Shown piece by piece: positions 1 through 7,823 of a stretch of 10,392 bases of DNA. The DNA is from Spirochaetaceae bacterium (GTDB lineage Bacteria > Spirochaetota > Spirochaetia > Treponematales > Breznakiellaceae): the NCBI GenBank assembly GCA_031275595.1, contig JAISOO010000143.1:1-10392 (forward strand). Reading direction: 5' to 3'. The position numbers were made by a program, and so were the translations under genes. Position 1 is the stretch's first letter. Each line of letters starts with the position of its first letter. The notes beneath the pieces are model-generated. The model saw nothing but the letters and a program-made list of their open reading frames with translations, had not been told where the DNA came from and ran no database searches.

Positions 1-596
1 TCCATGAGCCCCGAGATGACGCAGAACTCCTCCTCAAAGAGGCGGCCCATGGCGCTGGGGAGGAGCTGCTCAAATCCGCAGAGGCTGGGCTGATCCCGGT
101 GGGCCGCGGCAAAGGCGTCGTTGACGTAGAGGTCGGCCAGGGGGGCCAGTTTCCGCACCAGGAGGGTCTTGGCCTGCTCCTCATGGGAGAGGAGGAGTTT
201 GGTTTCAAAGAGGGTCTGCTCCTCCGCCACAAAACGGACGTTATCCAAAAGAAGGATCTCCCCCGCTTTGAGGGTCCGGATAGCTTCCCGGGCCGCGGGG
301 CCGCAGACATCATCGATGAAACGGACCTCCTTCCCCAATAGTTTGGACAATACCTTGGCGTGGGGTTCGGTAGTGTAGAAGTTTTTGTATTCGATATCGC
401 TCCCCTGATGGGCGAGGAGTACCAGTTTTGCCCCCTTTTCCGATAATTCCCTCAGGGTCGGGATACATGCCTCGATCCGGGCGGTATCCTTGAGGGTTCC
501 TGTTTTTTTATCTACCGGCTGGTTTATATCGACCCTGCAAAGAACCGTTTTGTCTTTTATATCCAGATCGTCCAGGGTATTAATGCCGAATCTCAT
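1..596 (-). CDS. pgk: Phosphoglycerate kinase, archaeal-like subtype, N-terminal half (partial, runs off window)
   Basis: The 198 visible codons match the N-terminal, 3-phosphoglycerate-binding domain of PGK, which transfers phosphate between 1,3-bisphosphoglycerate and ADP in glycolysis. Visible landmarks are CRVDINQPVD (R21, D23, N25), RIEACIPTL (R40), AHQGSD (H63), LLLDNVRF (R121) and YVNDAFAAAHRDQPSL (R167). The wording (DINxPVD, AHQ, GPAAREAI, EEQAKTLLVRKLAPL, FAAAHRxQPSL, LPSAMGRL) resembles archaeal PGKs more than the usual bacterial VDFNVPL / SHLGRP / FGTAHR form. The usual Arg of HLGRP is Ser66 here. The start at 596 is chosen because AAGGAG lies 5 nt upstream. The stop and the nucleotide-binding C-terminal domain lie outside the window. 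A terminator separates it from the inositol operon, so it is probably a distinct unit. The family call is strong. Whether it is the housekeeping PGK or a paralogue with another substrate cannot be decided here. Confidence 0.88.
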   Translation of the reverse strand, partial: MRFGINTLDDLDIKDKTVLCRVDINQPVDKKTGTLKDTARIEACIPTLRELSEKGAKLVLLAHQGSDIEYKNFYTTEPHAKVLSKLLGKEVRFIDDVCGPAAREAIRTLKAGEILLLDNVRFVAEEQTLFETKLLLSHEEQAKTLLVRKLAPLADLYVNDAFAAAHRDQPSLCGFEQLLPSAMGRLFEEEFCVISGLM

Positions 597-629
597 AGCC
601 GCTCCTTATCCCCATGATTTTTGTACTAT

Positions 630-664
630 AAAAAAGCCGGCTCCTCCGGTGGGAGAGGGCCGGC
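630..664 (-). terminator. Rho-independent terminator of the inositol/ABC operon
   Basis: Read on the minus strand, a GCCGGC arm and a second GCCGGC arm enclose partly paired CT-rich and GGAGGA segments, and six T residues follow at once (the A run at 630-635 of the plus strand). It begins 6 nt after the stop codon of the binding-protein gene and ends only 33 nt before the pgk start, so it is well placed to end the long operon. Confidence 0.8.
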
Positions 665-670
665 GACACA

Positions 671-1600
671 TTACAGATATTTATCTACCGTGGTCTTGTC
701 GATGACTTCCCCTTCCACCAGGTTTTCCTCAGGGACGGTTTCACCCCGGTAGAGCTTCATCGCAATATCAATAGCCATCTGGGACTGCCGTTCGGTCGCC
801 TGGGAGACCGAAACCTCCAGGCGGCCCTCTTTTACCGCTTTGAGGGCATCCGGTACGGCATCCAGGCCGTATACCTTGATCTGGCCGGAAAGTCCCTTGT
901 CTTCCACTGCCTTAACTGCCCCTAGGGCCATACCGTCATTCTGGCAGACAATGGCGTCAATCTTGGTTCCCGTCTGAAGCCAGTTCTCCACCAACCTCAG
1001 GGCCTCCTCGGTGGTCCAGTTTGCCGTTTCTTCAAACACCACTTTTATATTGGGGTTCTGGGCGATGACATCGGCATACCCCTTGGAGCGGCCCAACTGA
1101 CCATCGGAGCCCATGGGTCCCAGGAGGAGGGCCACATTGCCCCTGCCCCCCAGATCCTGTACAGCCCGGCGCATCTCCAGGGCTCCTAGGGTGTCGTTGG
1201 AAACCCCCACAAAGGTCGTGGCCTTAGAGGGATCGCTGATCTTCTGGTTGAAGATAATCACCGGAATACCGGCCCGACGGGCGGCCTCCACTGCGGGAAT
1301 GACACCATTTACGGAAACCGGTTCAATGATGATGGCGTTGACCTTCTGATTGATCCCGGATTCTATCTGGCTGATCTGCCTGCTGATGTCATTCCCCCCT
1401 TCGTTGATGATGAGTTCCGCTCCGGCAGCCTGAGCAGCTGCACCCATGCTGTTGGCGACGGTGGTGGTAAAGGCATTGGTCATGTGGCTAATACAAAGCA
1501 TAAACACCGGTTTTCCGCTGCTCCCCTGGCCTCTACCGCTTCCATACGCCGCAGTACCCAAAAGTACTAGGCTCAAAAGAAGTACTGCGAATTTTTTCAT
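671..1600 (-). CDS. Periplasmic sugar-binding protein of an ABC importer (RbsB-like, Peripla_BP_4 type), probably inositol-binding
   Basis: This 309-residue protein delivers a sugar or polyol to the membrane importer encoded just upstream. It starts with a Sec signal peptide: K2-K3, a hydrophobic stretch at about 4-18, and likely cleavage near AYG-SG at 20-21. There is no lipobox cysteine, so a soluble periplasmic protein is expected. The mature part has the two-lobe type I fold pattern, with ligand-contact regions resembling ribose/galactose binders: SHMTNAF (38-44), IIEPVS (91-96), FNQK (117-120), GPMGSDGQLGR (161-171), CQNDGMALGA (219-228), YGLD (244-247) and SQAT (266-269). The ATG at 1600 is preferred over an in-frame TTG at 1612 because GGAGG lies directly upstream and overlaps the TTG extension. 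It is the last gene of the operon, 41 nt after the permease and followed by a terminator. Inositol as ligand is inferred from the neighbours. Confidence 0.9.
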   Translation of the reverse strand: MKKFAVLLLSLVLLGTAAYGSGRGQGSSGKPVFMLCISHMTNAFTTTVANSMGAAAQAAGAELIINEGGNDISRQISQIESGINQKVNAIIIEPVSVNGVIPAVEAARRAGIPVIIFNQKISDPSKATTFVGVSNDTLGALEMRRAVQDLGGRGNVALLLGPMGSDGQLGRSKGYADVIAQNPNIKVVFEETANWTTEEALRLVENWLQTGTKIDAIVCQNDGMALGAVKAVEDKGLSGQIKVYGLDAVPDALKAVKEGRLEVSVSQATERQSQMAIDIAMKLYRGETVPEENLVEGEVIDKTTVDKYL

Positions 1601-1641
1601 AACTTCCTCCAAAATAGTATATTTTAACCCGCAAAAGCCGG

Positions 1642-2607
1642 TTACTTCCGCTTTGATTTACCGTGAATATCCAGAAAAACCGCGAACACGATAATGGCCC
1701 CCTTAAAGAGCAGTTGGTAATACGAAGGAACCCGCATAATATCAAGACCGTTGCTGATAACCGCCAGCATGAGGGCGCCGAGCATCGACCCATACCACTT
1801 TCCTGAACCGCCCTCCAAACTTATTCCGCCAATGACTACCGCAGCAATGGCGTCCAGTTCATACCCCTGGCCGGTAACCGGGGAACCTGAAATGGTCCGG
1901 GAGGTCAGAAGGCACCCGGCAACCCCTGAAAGAAGGCCGCAGATGCCATAGACCGACATCTTGATACGGTTGACGGGTATTCCTGAAACCTCCGCGGCAA
2001 CGGCGTTTCCCCCAGTCATGTAGATCCTCCGGCCATAGACCGTTTTGGTCAGGATGAAACCAAAGCACAGCACGATCAGCACATAATAGATAACCAGGAA
2101 GGGAATGAAATCCAGAATCAGCCCCCCTGCAATTTTTTCATAGGCCTTGGTTACGCCGAAAATGGGCATACCTCCGGAGGCAAGATAGGCCAGCCCTCGG
2201 ACGATTGACTGGGTACCCAGGGTGACGACAAAGGCGGGGATCGCCAACCAGGAAACACAAAAGCCGTTTACTAAGCCGATGAGGAGGCCGCTAAATACCG
2301 AAAGCAGTATAGGTACCGCAAGGGGATACTGACCCTGGGCAAAGAGGGCGGCAATAACACCGGTAAAACCCACGATGGAACCCACCGACAGATCAAAGCC
2401 GCCGGTGAGGATGACGCACATCATCCCCGTAGCCAGGATACCATTAATCGCCGCCTGCTTGAAGATATTGATAAAATTCTTTACGTCCGCAAAGGCTGGG
2501 GAAAGAACACTGAGGATGACAATGATAAGGGCCAGAATGAAGAGCATCATAAATTCTCGAACCGCTGAGAGCTGTTTAAGCGGATTAAAAGCCTGATTAT
2601 TGGTCAT
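1642..2607 (-). CDS. ABC sugar/inositol importer, membrane permease (RbsC/BPD_transp_2 family)
   Basis: This 321-residue inner-membrane subunit forms the translocation channel. Hydrophobic segments are visible at about 19-39, 52-69, 76-92, 95-115, 123-143, 164-187, 216-236, 272-289 and 297-313. Family motifs are TGGFDLSVGS (68-77), IPAFVVTLGT (123-132), the cytoplasmic coupling stretch beginning YGRRIYMTGGN (191-201), and GYELDAIAAVVIGG (248-261). The length is typical of RbsC-like permeases. The ATG at 2607 is chosen, removing an Arg-rich upstream extension, because GGAGGAGG precedes it and because its ATGA overlaps the stop codon of the ATPase gene (2604-2607), indicating translational coupling. 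It works with the ATPase and binding protein on either side. Substrate specificity cannot be read from the permease itself. Confidence 0.92.
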   Translation of the reverse strand: MTNNQAFNPLKQLSAVREFMMLFILALIIVILSVLSPAFADVKNFINIFKQAAINGILATGMMCVILTGGFDLSVGSIVGFTGVIAALFAQGQYPLAVPILLSVFSGLLIGLVNGFCVSWLAIPAFVVTLGTQSIVRGLAYLASGGMPIFGVTKAYEKIAGGLILDFIPFLVIYYVLIVLCFGFILTKTVYGRRIYMTGGNAVAAEVSGIPVNRIKMSVYGICGLLSGVAGCLLTSRTISGSPVTGQGYELDAIAAVVIGGISLEGGSGKWYGSMLGALMLAVISNGLDIMRVPSYYQLLFKGAIIVFAVFLDIHGKSKRK

Positions 2608-4121
2608 CTCTGTCCTCCTCCTTCCAAAGGGACGCCTCCGGCGGCGCACCACATAATATCCTCCTGGGAAAAGCGGCCCTGCTCAAATTCACCGGTCAGC
2701 TTTCCTTCTGCCAGAACGATAATCCGGTCACACATTCCGATGAGCTCCGGCATTTCCGATGAAATCATGATGATAGCCTTCCCTTTTTCCGCAAGATCAC
2801 CCATAAGAAGGTAGATGTCCCGCTTGGCCCCCACATCAATGCCCCGGGTAGGTTCATCCATAATGATGATGTCGGGATCGCCCACCAGCCATTTGGCGAT
2901 CACCACCTTCTGCTGGTTACCGCCACTGAGGGAGAGGGTCTGCGTCCCAATCCCCGGGGCCTTGATCCGCAGCTTGTCCACAAAAGAAGCCGCGCAGTCC
3001 TGTTCCTTCCGCCGGTTCAAGAGTCTGTGTTTGGTAAGGTTTTTTATCGAAACGATGGTGATGTTATTGCCGATGGAGGTCCGCAAATTCAGGCCCGTCA
3101 TCTTTCGATCCTCGGTGATAAGGGCGATGTTCTGCCCGATGGCATCCCCGGGACAGCGGATTGTTACGGGACGGCCCTTTATTTCTACCTCCCCGCTGTC
3201 CTTTTTTCGTAATCCGAAGATACTTTCCACCAGTTCGCTCCTGCCGGCGCCTACAAGCCCCGCGATGCCCAGAATCTCCCCCCGGCGCAGTTCAAAACTG
3301 ACTTGCTTTACCCGGTTTCCCTGGGATATACCCCGGACCCGGAGTACCACATCCCCCAAGGGGACAGTTTTCTTGGGAAATACATCGGACAGTTCCCTGC
3401 CCACCATCATCTTAATAAGCTCCCCCGTCGTAAGCTCCGTGGCGTTCCTGGTACCGATATAGTGTCCATCCCGCAGGACCGTGATACGGTCGGATATTTT
3501 GAAGATCTCTTCCATTTTGTGGGAGATATAGATGATCGAGACCCCTTGGGATCGAAGCCGACGGATCTGTTCAAAGAGGAGTTCCGTTTCCTTCTCTGTA
3601 ATGGCCGAGGTCGGTTCGTCCATGATGATGATCTTCGCGTTGCAGGAGATCGCTTTGATAATCTCGATAAGCTGACATTGACCAACGCTAAGGGCCCGCA
3701 TTTTGGTAACGGGGTCCAGATCGAGGCTGAATTGGGCCAGTAGTTCCGCTGCCCGGCGCCGAGTTTCCCGGATATTCACCAGGAACCCCGACCGGTCTCG
3801 GATTTCCCTGCCGATAAATATATTTTCCGCTATTTCCATATCCAGCACCGGGGAAAGTTCCTGGTGTATCATGGCGATTCCGTGTTCCAGGGCCCGGGCA
3901 GGGTTGGAGAAGACCACTTCTTCCCCAAAAAGCCTGATGGTCCCCTGATCCCCATGGTATATCCCCATGAGGATCTTCATCAGCGTCGATTTCCCCGATC
4001 CGTTTTCCCCCATAAGAGTATGCACCTCCCCTGCTTTCAGGTCAAAGGACACCGAATGTAACACCTTGTTACCGGAAAATGATTTAGTGATATTACTCAT
4101 GATCAAAACGAAATCTTCCAT
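2604..4121 (-). CDS. ABC sugar/inositol importer, tandem-domain ATPase (RbsA/MglA family)
   Basis: This 505-residue cytoplasmic protein has two fused nucleotide-binding domains and powers the importer. Domain 1 has Walker A GENGSGKST (38-46), Q-loop HQELS (86-90), signature LSVGQ (144-148), Walker B IIIMDEPTSA (164-173) and the switch His in ISH (H201). Domain 2 has the degenerate Walker A GLVGAGRSE (288-296), signature LSGGNQQK (398-405), and Walker B IIIMDEPTRGIDVGAK (418-433) with E423. Its switch position reads ISSEM, without His. Such asymmetry is normal for RbsA/MglA proteins. The start is uncertain: ATG at 4121 has a T7 run right upstream and only a hairpin-embedded G run as ribosome site, and ATG at 4100 (residue 8) has only a distant GGAAG. 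It lies 24 nt after iolE, and its end overlaps the permease start by 4 nt. Confidence 0.93.
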   Translation of the reverse strand: MEDFVLIMSNITKSFSGNKVLHSVSFDLKAGEVHTLMGENGSGKSTLMKILMGIYHGDQGTIRLFGEEVVFSNPARALEHGIAMIHQELSPVLDMEIAENIFIGREIRDRSGFLVNIRETRRRAAELLAQFSLDLDPVTKMRALSVGQCQLIEIIKAISCNAKIIIMDEPTSAITEKETELLFEQIRRLRSQGVSIIYISHKMEEIFKISDRITVLRDGHYIGTRNATELTTGELIKMMVGRELSDVFPKKTVPLGDVVLRVRGISQGNRVKQVSFELRRGEILGIAGLVGAGRSELVESIFGLRKKDSGEVEIKGRPVTIRCPGDAIGQNIALITEDRKMTGLNLRTSIGNNITIVSIKNLTKHRLLNRRKEQDCAASFVDKLRIKAPGIGTQTLSLSGGNQQKVVIAKWLVGDPDIIIMDEPTRGIDVGAKRDIYLLMGDLAEKGKAIIMISSEMPELIGMCDRIIVLAEGKLTGEFEQGRFSQEDIMWCAAGGVPLEGGGQR

Positions 4122-4141
4122 AAAAAAATACCGGCCCCCGG
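4122..4141 (-). promoter_or_regulatory. Terminator-like/attenuator hairpin between iolE and the ABC ATPase gene
   Basis: On the minus strand, CCGG-GGG-CCGG is followed by TA and seven T residues, and the T run touches the ATG at 4121. The stem is only 4 bp with a 3-nt loop, so termination would be weak at best. The G run inside it is also the only purine-rich block that could serve as a ribosome site for the first ATG. It may lower or condition transporter expression relative to the enzymes. This is inference from shape and position only. Confidence 0.35.
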
Positions 4142-4145
4142 GATT

Positions 4146-5039
4146 TTAAATTTTGGCCTTTTCTTTAATATAGGAACGGGCCTTGAGGGCGTACTCCAGG
4201 GGATTGGCCTTGGCGGGGTCCTGTTCGGCCTCCACCACCCACCATCCCTGGTACTTGGCCTTTTTAAGGGCCTGGAAAACAGGCTCAAAGTCGATGCTCC
4301 CGTCTCCGGGCACGGTAAAAACCCCCTCTTTAACCGCGGTCAGGAAGGACCACTTTTCTTTAACCGCCTTTTTCCGGATCGCCGGCCGCATGTCCTTAAG
4401 ATGCACGTGGCCTATCCGTTTTATCCACTTGTTCAGGACCGCGATATGATCCTCCCCGGAGAAGACCAGGTGTCCCGTATCGTAGAGGAGCCCCAGCAGG
4501 GCGGGATCGGTATTTTCCATGAGCCGGTCTATTTCCGCGGCGGTCTGGACCCCGGTCCCCATGTGGTGGTGGTAGGTGAGCTTCATCCCCTTGGCGGCGG
4601 CCTTTTCCCCCAGTTTGTTGAGCCCTTCGCAGAGCCGTTCCCACTCTTCACCGGTAAAGACGGGCTTATCGTCAAAGATGGGCTTTTCCAGGCCCTGGAT
4701 GGAATGGCCCTGTTCCGCCGCGCCGATGACCCGGGCGCCCACGGCGTAGAGAAAATCCCGGTGCTTGATGAATTCCGCCTCCACTTCCCGGTAGGGTTTG
4801 GTGGTGAGGAAGGAACTGAACCACGCGTTACAGATGGTGAGCCCCCGGAGGCCCAGGGCTTTGTTGAGGACCTTGGGGTCCCTGGGGTACTTGTTCCCCA
4901 CCTCGCTCCCCGAAAAGCCCGCCAGGGCCATTTCGCTGATACACTGCTCAAAGGGGACTTCCCCCCCCAGTTCGGGAAGGTCGTCATTGGTCCAGCCGAT
5001 AGGGGCTATCCCCAGCTTAATAGCTTGTTCCTTCGCCAT
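4146..5039 (-). CDS. iolE: Inosose dehydratase (2-keto-myo-inositol dehydratase)
   Basis: IolE removes water from 2-keto-myo-inositol (scyllo-inosose) to give 3D-(3,5/4)-trihydroxycyclohexane-1,2-dione, the second step of inositol breakdown, in the cytoplasm. The protein is a xylose-isomerase-like TIM barrel of 297 residues, the same length as I recall for Bacillus IolE. Diagnostic stretches are GIAPIGWTNDDLPELGG (10-26), YHHHMGTGVQT (156-166), LLYDTGH (184-190), HVHLKD (211-216), TVPGDGSIDF (242-251) and VVEAEQDPAKANPLE (268-282). D187, H213 and the Glu residues near 270-272 are candidate metal ligands. The ATG at 5039 is chosen because GGAGGAGG lies 5 nt upstream; an in-frame TTG at 5057 would extend the protein by six residues and overlap iolD but lacks this support. 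It lies 14 nt after iolD. Confidence 0.95.
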   Translation of the reverse strand: MAKEQAIKLGIAPIGWTNDDLPELGGEVPFEQCISEMALAGFSGSEVGNKYPRDPKVLNKALGLRGLTICNAWFSSFLTTKPYREVEAEFIKHRDFLYAVGARVIGAAEQGHSIQGLEKPIFDDKPVFTGEEWERLCEGLNKLGEKAAAKGMKLTYHHHMGTGVQTAAEIDRLMENTDPALLGLLYDTGHLVFSGEDHIAVLNKWIKRIGHVHLKDMRPAIRKKAVKEKWSFLTAVKEGVFTVPGDGSIDFEPVFQALKKAKYQGWWVVEAEQDPAKANPLEYALKARSYIKEKAKI

Positions 5040-5053
5040 ATTTTCCTCCTCCG

Positions 5054-6931
5054 TCAAAACTTCCTTACTTTTTCCACTTCCGCCGCCATTTCCTTCGCCG
5101 CCTTGACGACTTCCGGGTTATCCGAAACCTGGGCGGTACCGACCCGCCACCAGGATTCATAGCCCCGGGTCATGGTTTTGGGGCTTACCTTTACGTCGAT
5201 CACCACGGGCCTGTCCGCGGCCAGCGCTTCCTTTACCGCCGCGGCCAGCTCCTCCGGCGTCCTGGCCCGCAGTCCCAGGGCGCCCCAGCTTTCGCCGTTT
5301 TTGGCATAATCCACCTGCACGGAATTGCCCGCGAGGCGGCCTGAATCGTCCCGGGTTTTCCATTCATTCCCGAAGTGATCGATCCCCTGGCTGTTCTGAA
5401 GGTTGTCGATGCAGTGAAAACCCGCGTTATCCAGCACCACCACGATGATCTTCTTCCGCTCCTGAACCGCCGTCAACAGTTCCGAATGGAGCATGGTGTA
5501 GGCTCCATCGCCGATGACCGTTACCACCTCCTTGCCGGGAAAGGCGATTTTTACCCCCAGGGCGGCGGCGACTTCGTAACCCATGCAAGAAAAGGCGTAT
5601 TCCATGTGATAGGTGCCCGGCGTCCGGGTCCGCCAGACCCGCTGCATATCCGAGGGGACCGAACCCGAACCGGAAACGACAATCGCCTCTTGGGGGAGGA
5701 GCCTGTCGTTAAGTTCCCCAAGCACCCGGGCTTGGGAAAGCAGGGGCTTTCCGTCCGGGGCGGGGGGGACGTCTTCGCCGTAAAGCCGGTCTACTTCCGC
5801 CTTCCATTCCTCCCGGGCGGCCTGGATCGCCCCTCCCCACTGGGATTTATAGGGGGCCGCCGCGGCGGTGAGGGCTTCCAGGGTAAGTTTCGCGTCGGCG
5901 ATAATAGGTTCGGCGTTCATTTTGTAAGCGTCAAAGGACGCAACGTTGATCCCCAGAATTTTGCAGTCCGGGTTTTGGAAGAGCCATTTGGAGCAGGTGG
6001 TAAAGTCCCCGAGCCTGGTTCCCACGCCGATGATAAGATCCGCCTCCTTGGCGAGCTTGTTCGCCGCCAGGGAACCGGTGCTGCCTATTCCCGAAAGGTT
6101 GTAGGGATTGTCCCAGAGGATCGTTCCCTTGCCCCCCTGGGTTTCTCCGAAGGGTATATGGAAACTTTCGGCGAATTGCTCCAGCGCGGGGCCGGCGCAG
6201 GAATACCGTACCCCGCCGCCGCAGATCACCAGGGGCTTTTTCGCCGCTTTGAGCAGCGCCGCCGCCCGCTCGATCTGTCCCCTGGTGGGGATCCGCCGCT
6301 CGATGTGGTGGACCCGCTTTGCGAGAAATTCCCCGGGGTAATCGTACACTTCCCCCTGTACGTCCTGGGGGAGGCTTACCGTTACCGCTCCGGTATCCGC
6401 CGGGTCGGTAAGCACCCGGAAGGCGTTGATAAGGGCCGTCATAAGCTGTTCGGGCCGCTGTACCCGGTCCCAGCAGCGGCTTACCGCCCGGAAGGAATCG
6501 CTGGCGGTATTGGTGTAATCCGTGGGGATTTCAATCTGCTGGAGTACCGGATCGGGCTGGCGGCAGGCAAAGGCGTCCGACGGCAGGAAAAGGACCGGCA
6601 CATGGTTCGCCGTGGCAACGGCGGCGGCGTTTACCATGTTAAGGGCCCCGGGCCCGATGGAAGAGCAGACCGCCATCATCTTGAGACGGTTGTTTTGCTT
6701 GGCAAAACCGACCGCCGCATGGCCCGCCCCCTGCTCGTTCTTCGCCTGGTAAAAACGAAGGGATGTTTTTCCCGATGCCAGGGCCTCCCCCAAACCCACC
6801 ACCACGCCGTGTCCGAAGATACCGAAGACGCCTTCGACGAATTTGATTTCCTTTCCGTCATATTCCACATATTGGTTGTCCAGGAAACGCAGCGCCGCCT
6901 GGCCTGTCGTAAGCCGTATTGTTTTGCCCAT
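5054..6931 (-). CDS. iolD: 3D-(3,5/4)-trihydroxycyclohexane-1,2-dione hydrolase (ThDP-dependent)
   Basis: IolD opens the cyclohexane ring hydrolytically to form 5-deoxy-glucuronate, the third step of the pathway. It is a 625-residue thiamine-diphosphate enzyme of the acetolactate-synthase fold, close to the usual length for IolD. The N-terminal Pyr domain carries the cofactor-activating Glu in QAKNEQGAGHAA (E66). The middle domain spans roughly 215-355 (KKPLVICGGGVRYS at 231-244). The C-terminal PP domain has the metal/diphosphate motif starting GDGAYTMLHSELL at 474 and ending at N502 (VVLDN). The ending YESWWRVGTAQVSDNPEV (591-608) is characteristic of IolD rather than of acetolactate synthases. 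ATG at 6931 has AAGGAG 6 nt upstream. It lies 35 nt after iolB and 14 nt before iolE. No frameshift or missing motif is seen. Confidence 0.96.
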   Translation of the reverse strand: MGKTIRLTTGQAALRFLDNQYVEYDGKEIKFVEGVFGIFGHGVVVGLGEALASGKTSLRFYQAKNEQGAGHAAVGFAKQNNRLKMMAVCSSIGPGALNMVNAAAVATANHVPVLFLPSDAFACRQPDPVLQQIEIPTDYTNTASDSFRAVSRCWDRVQRPEQLMTALINAFRVLTDPADTGAVTVSLPQDVQGEVYDYPGEFLAKRVHHIERRIPTRGQIERAAALLKAAKKPLVICGGGVRYSCAGPALEQFAESFHIPFGETQGGKGTILWDNPYNLSGIGSTGSLAANKLAKEADLIIGVGTRLGDFTTCSKWLFQNPDCKILGINVASFDAYKMNAEPIIADAKLTLEALTAAAAPYKSQWGGAIQAAREEWKAEVDRLYGEDVPPAPDGKPLLSQARVLGELNDRLLPQEAIVVSGSGSVPSDMQRVWRTRTPGTYHMEYAFSCMGYEVAAALGVKIAFPGKEVVTVIGDGAYTMLHSELLTAVQERKKIIVVVLDNAGFHCIDNLQNSQGIDHFGNEWKTRDDSGRLAGNSVQVDYAKNGESWGALGLRARTPEELAAAVKEALAADRPVVIDVKVSPKTMTRGYESWWRVGTAQVSDNPEVVKAAKEMAAEVEKVRKF

Positions 6932-6966
6932 GCTTCGCTCCTTACTGTATTCGTATTATGCGCGGT

Positions 6967-7791
6967 TTATCGCCGCGGATTCCAGATATCCTTTTCGTCT
7001 CCCATTACCCATTGGTGTTCTTTGACAACAATGGGGGTGTTGGTGGCCGGCCCGTCGTGGGCGCCGTCAATATGCCGGATCACCCAGAGGTACCACATGG
7101 CATAGCCCGGAGCGGTTACCTGGGGATGGACCTGGCCCTCCCGGATGAGGATCGTATCCTTGTCCCGGATAAGGTACGGGGTATCCCCGATAGCGGTAAG
7201 GCCGAACCCCTGTTCGGGCTTAAACCGGTAATGGTAGATTTCAGGCTGGGGATGATGATGGGGCGGATAGCTTGACCACTTGCCCGGTACGCCTATCACT
7301 TCGCCTATCACCAGGTTTGACTCCCGACGGTTGGTGTCGTCAAAACAGGTCCTGACGATGCGGGTGGATGTTTCCCGCATGGTTCCTTCGCCGCGGAATT
7401 CGCTCCGGCATTCTTCGGGGGTAAAAAGCCTGGCCCCGAACCTTTTCGGGTTGTCCGTAGCGGTATGGTACAATTCCGCCCCGTCCTTACCGGCGGTGAT
7501 GGAAACCTTCGATTCCCTGGGGAACGAAAGGCACCAGGGGGAATAATCGAACAGATCCGGCCGGGAAATTTCCCTGTTTTCAGAGGCCCCTCCGTTTACG
7601 CTCCAGGCGATCTGTACGTTTCCCCGGGCCAAAAGCAGGCACTGTTCGTCGGTTGGGCTCGAGCCTTCCCAGCGCTCTCCCGGCAGCAGGGTTATCACCC
7701 CAAAGTCCATGAGCATATCCGCCGCGGCGCCGCTGCGGGTAACCAGGGGGGTGTACCCCCGGGCAAAGGGTGGTTTATGATGAAACTGCAT
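6967..7791 (-). CDS. iolB: 5-deoxy-glucuronate isomerase
   Basis: IolB converts 5-deoxy-glucuronate into 2-deoxy-5-keto-D-gluconate, the step after IolD. The 274-residue protein is a bicupin of the IolB/KduI family and of normal length. Metal-site candidates are the His cluster YPPHHHPQPEIYHYRF (175-190: H178-H180, E184, H187) and H222 in EGQVHPQVTAPGYAMWY (218-234). The end, HQWVMGDEKDIWNPRR (259-274), resembles the conserved IolB tail. ATG at 7791 follows AAGGAGG with a 7-nt spacer. It is separated from iolG by 69 nt that hold a GC-rich hairpin, and its downstream neighbour is iolD. Membership in the pathway is clear from both sequence and context. Confidence 0.95.
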   Translation of the reverse strand: MQFHHKPPFARGYTPLVTRSGAAADMLMDFGVITLLPGERWEGSSPTDEQCLLLARGNVQIAWSVNGGASENREISRPDLFDYSPWCLSFPRESKVSITAGKDGAELYHTATDNPKRFGARLFTPEECRSEFRGEGTMRETSTRIVRTCFDDTNRRESNLVIGEVIGVPGKWSSYPPHHHPQPEIYHYRFKPEQGFGLTAIGDTPYLIRDKDTILIREGQVHPQVTAPGYAMWYLWVIRHIDGAHDGPATNTPIVVKEHQWVMGDEKDIWNPRR

Positions 7792-7823
7792 CCCTCTTCC
7801 TCCTTATGGGTCGGGATAGATAC

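Noticed and set aside
99..378. Small plus-strand open frames at the left edge
   Set aside because: They are antisense to the partial PGK gene, whose conserved motifs are in the minus frame.
4401..5162. 253-codon plus-strand open frame over iolE and the iolD end
   Set aside because: Shadow of two well supported minus-strand genes; no family resemblance.
5375..7105. 576-codon open frame on the plus strand opposite iolD and part of iolB
   Set aside because: It has no recognisable domain, is rich in Gly/Arg/Pro as expected for antisense of GC-rich codons, and opposes a gene with complete ThDP motifs.
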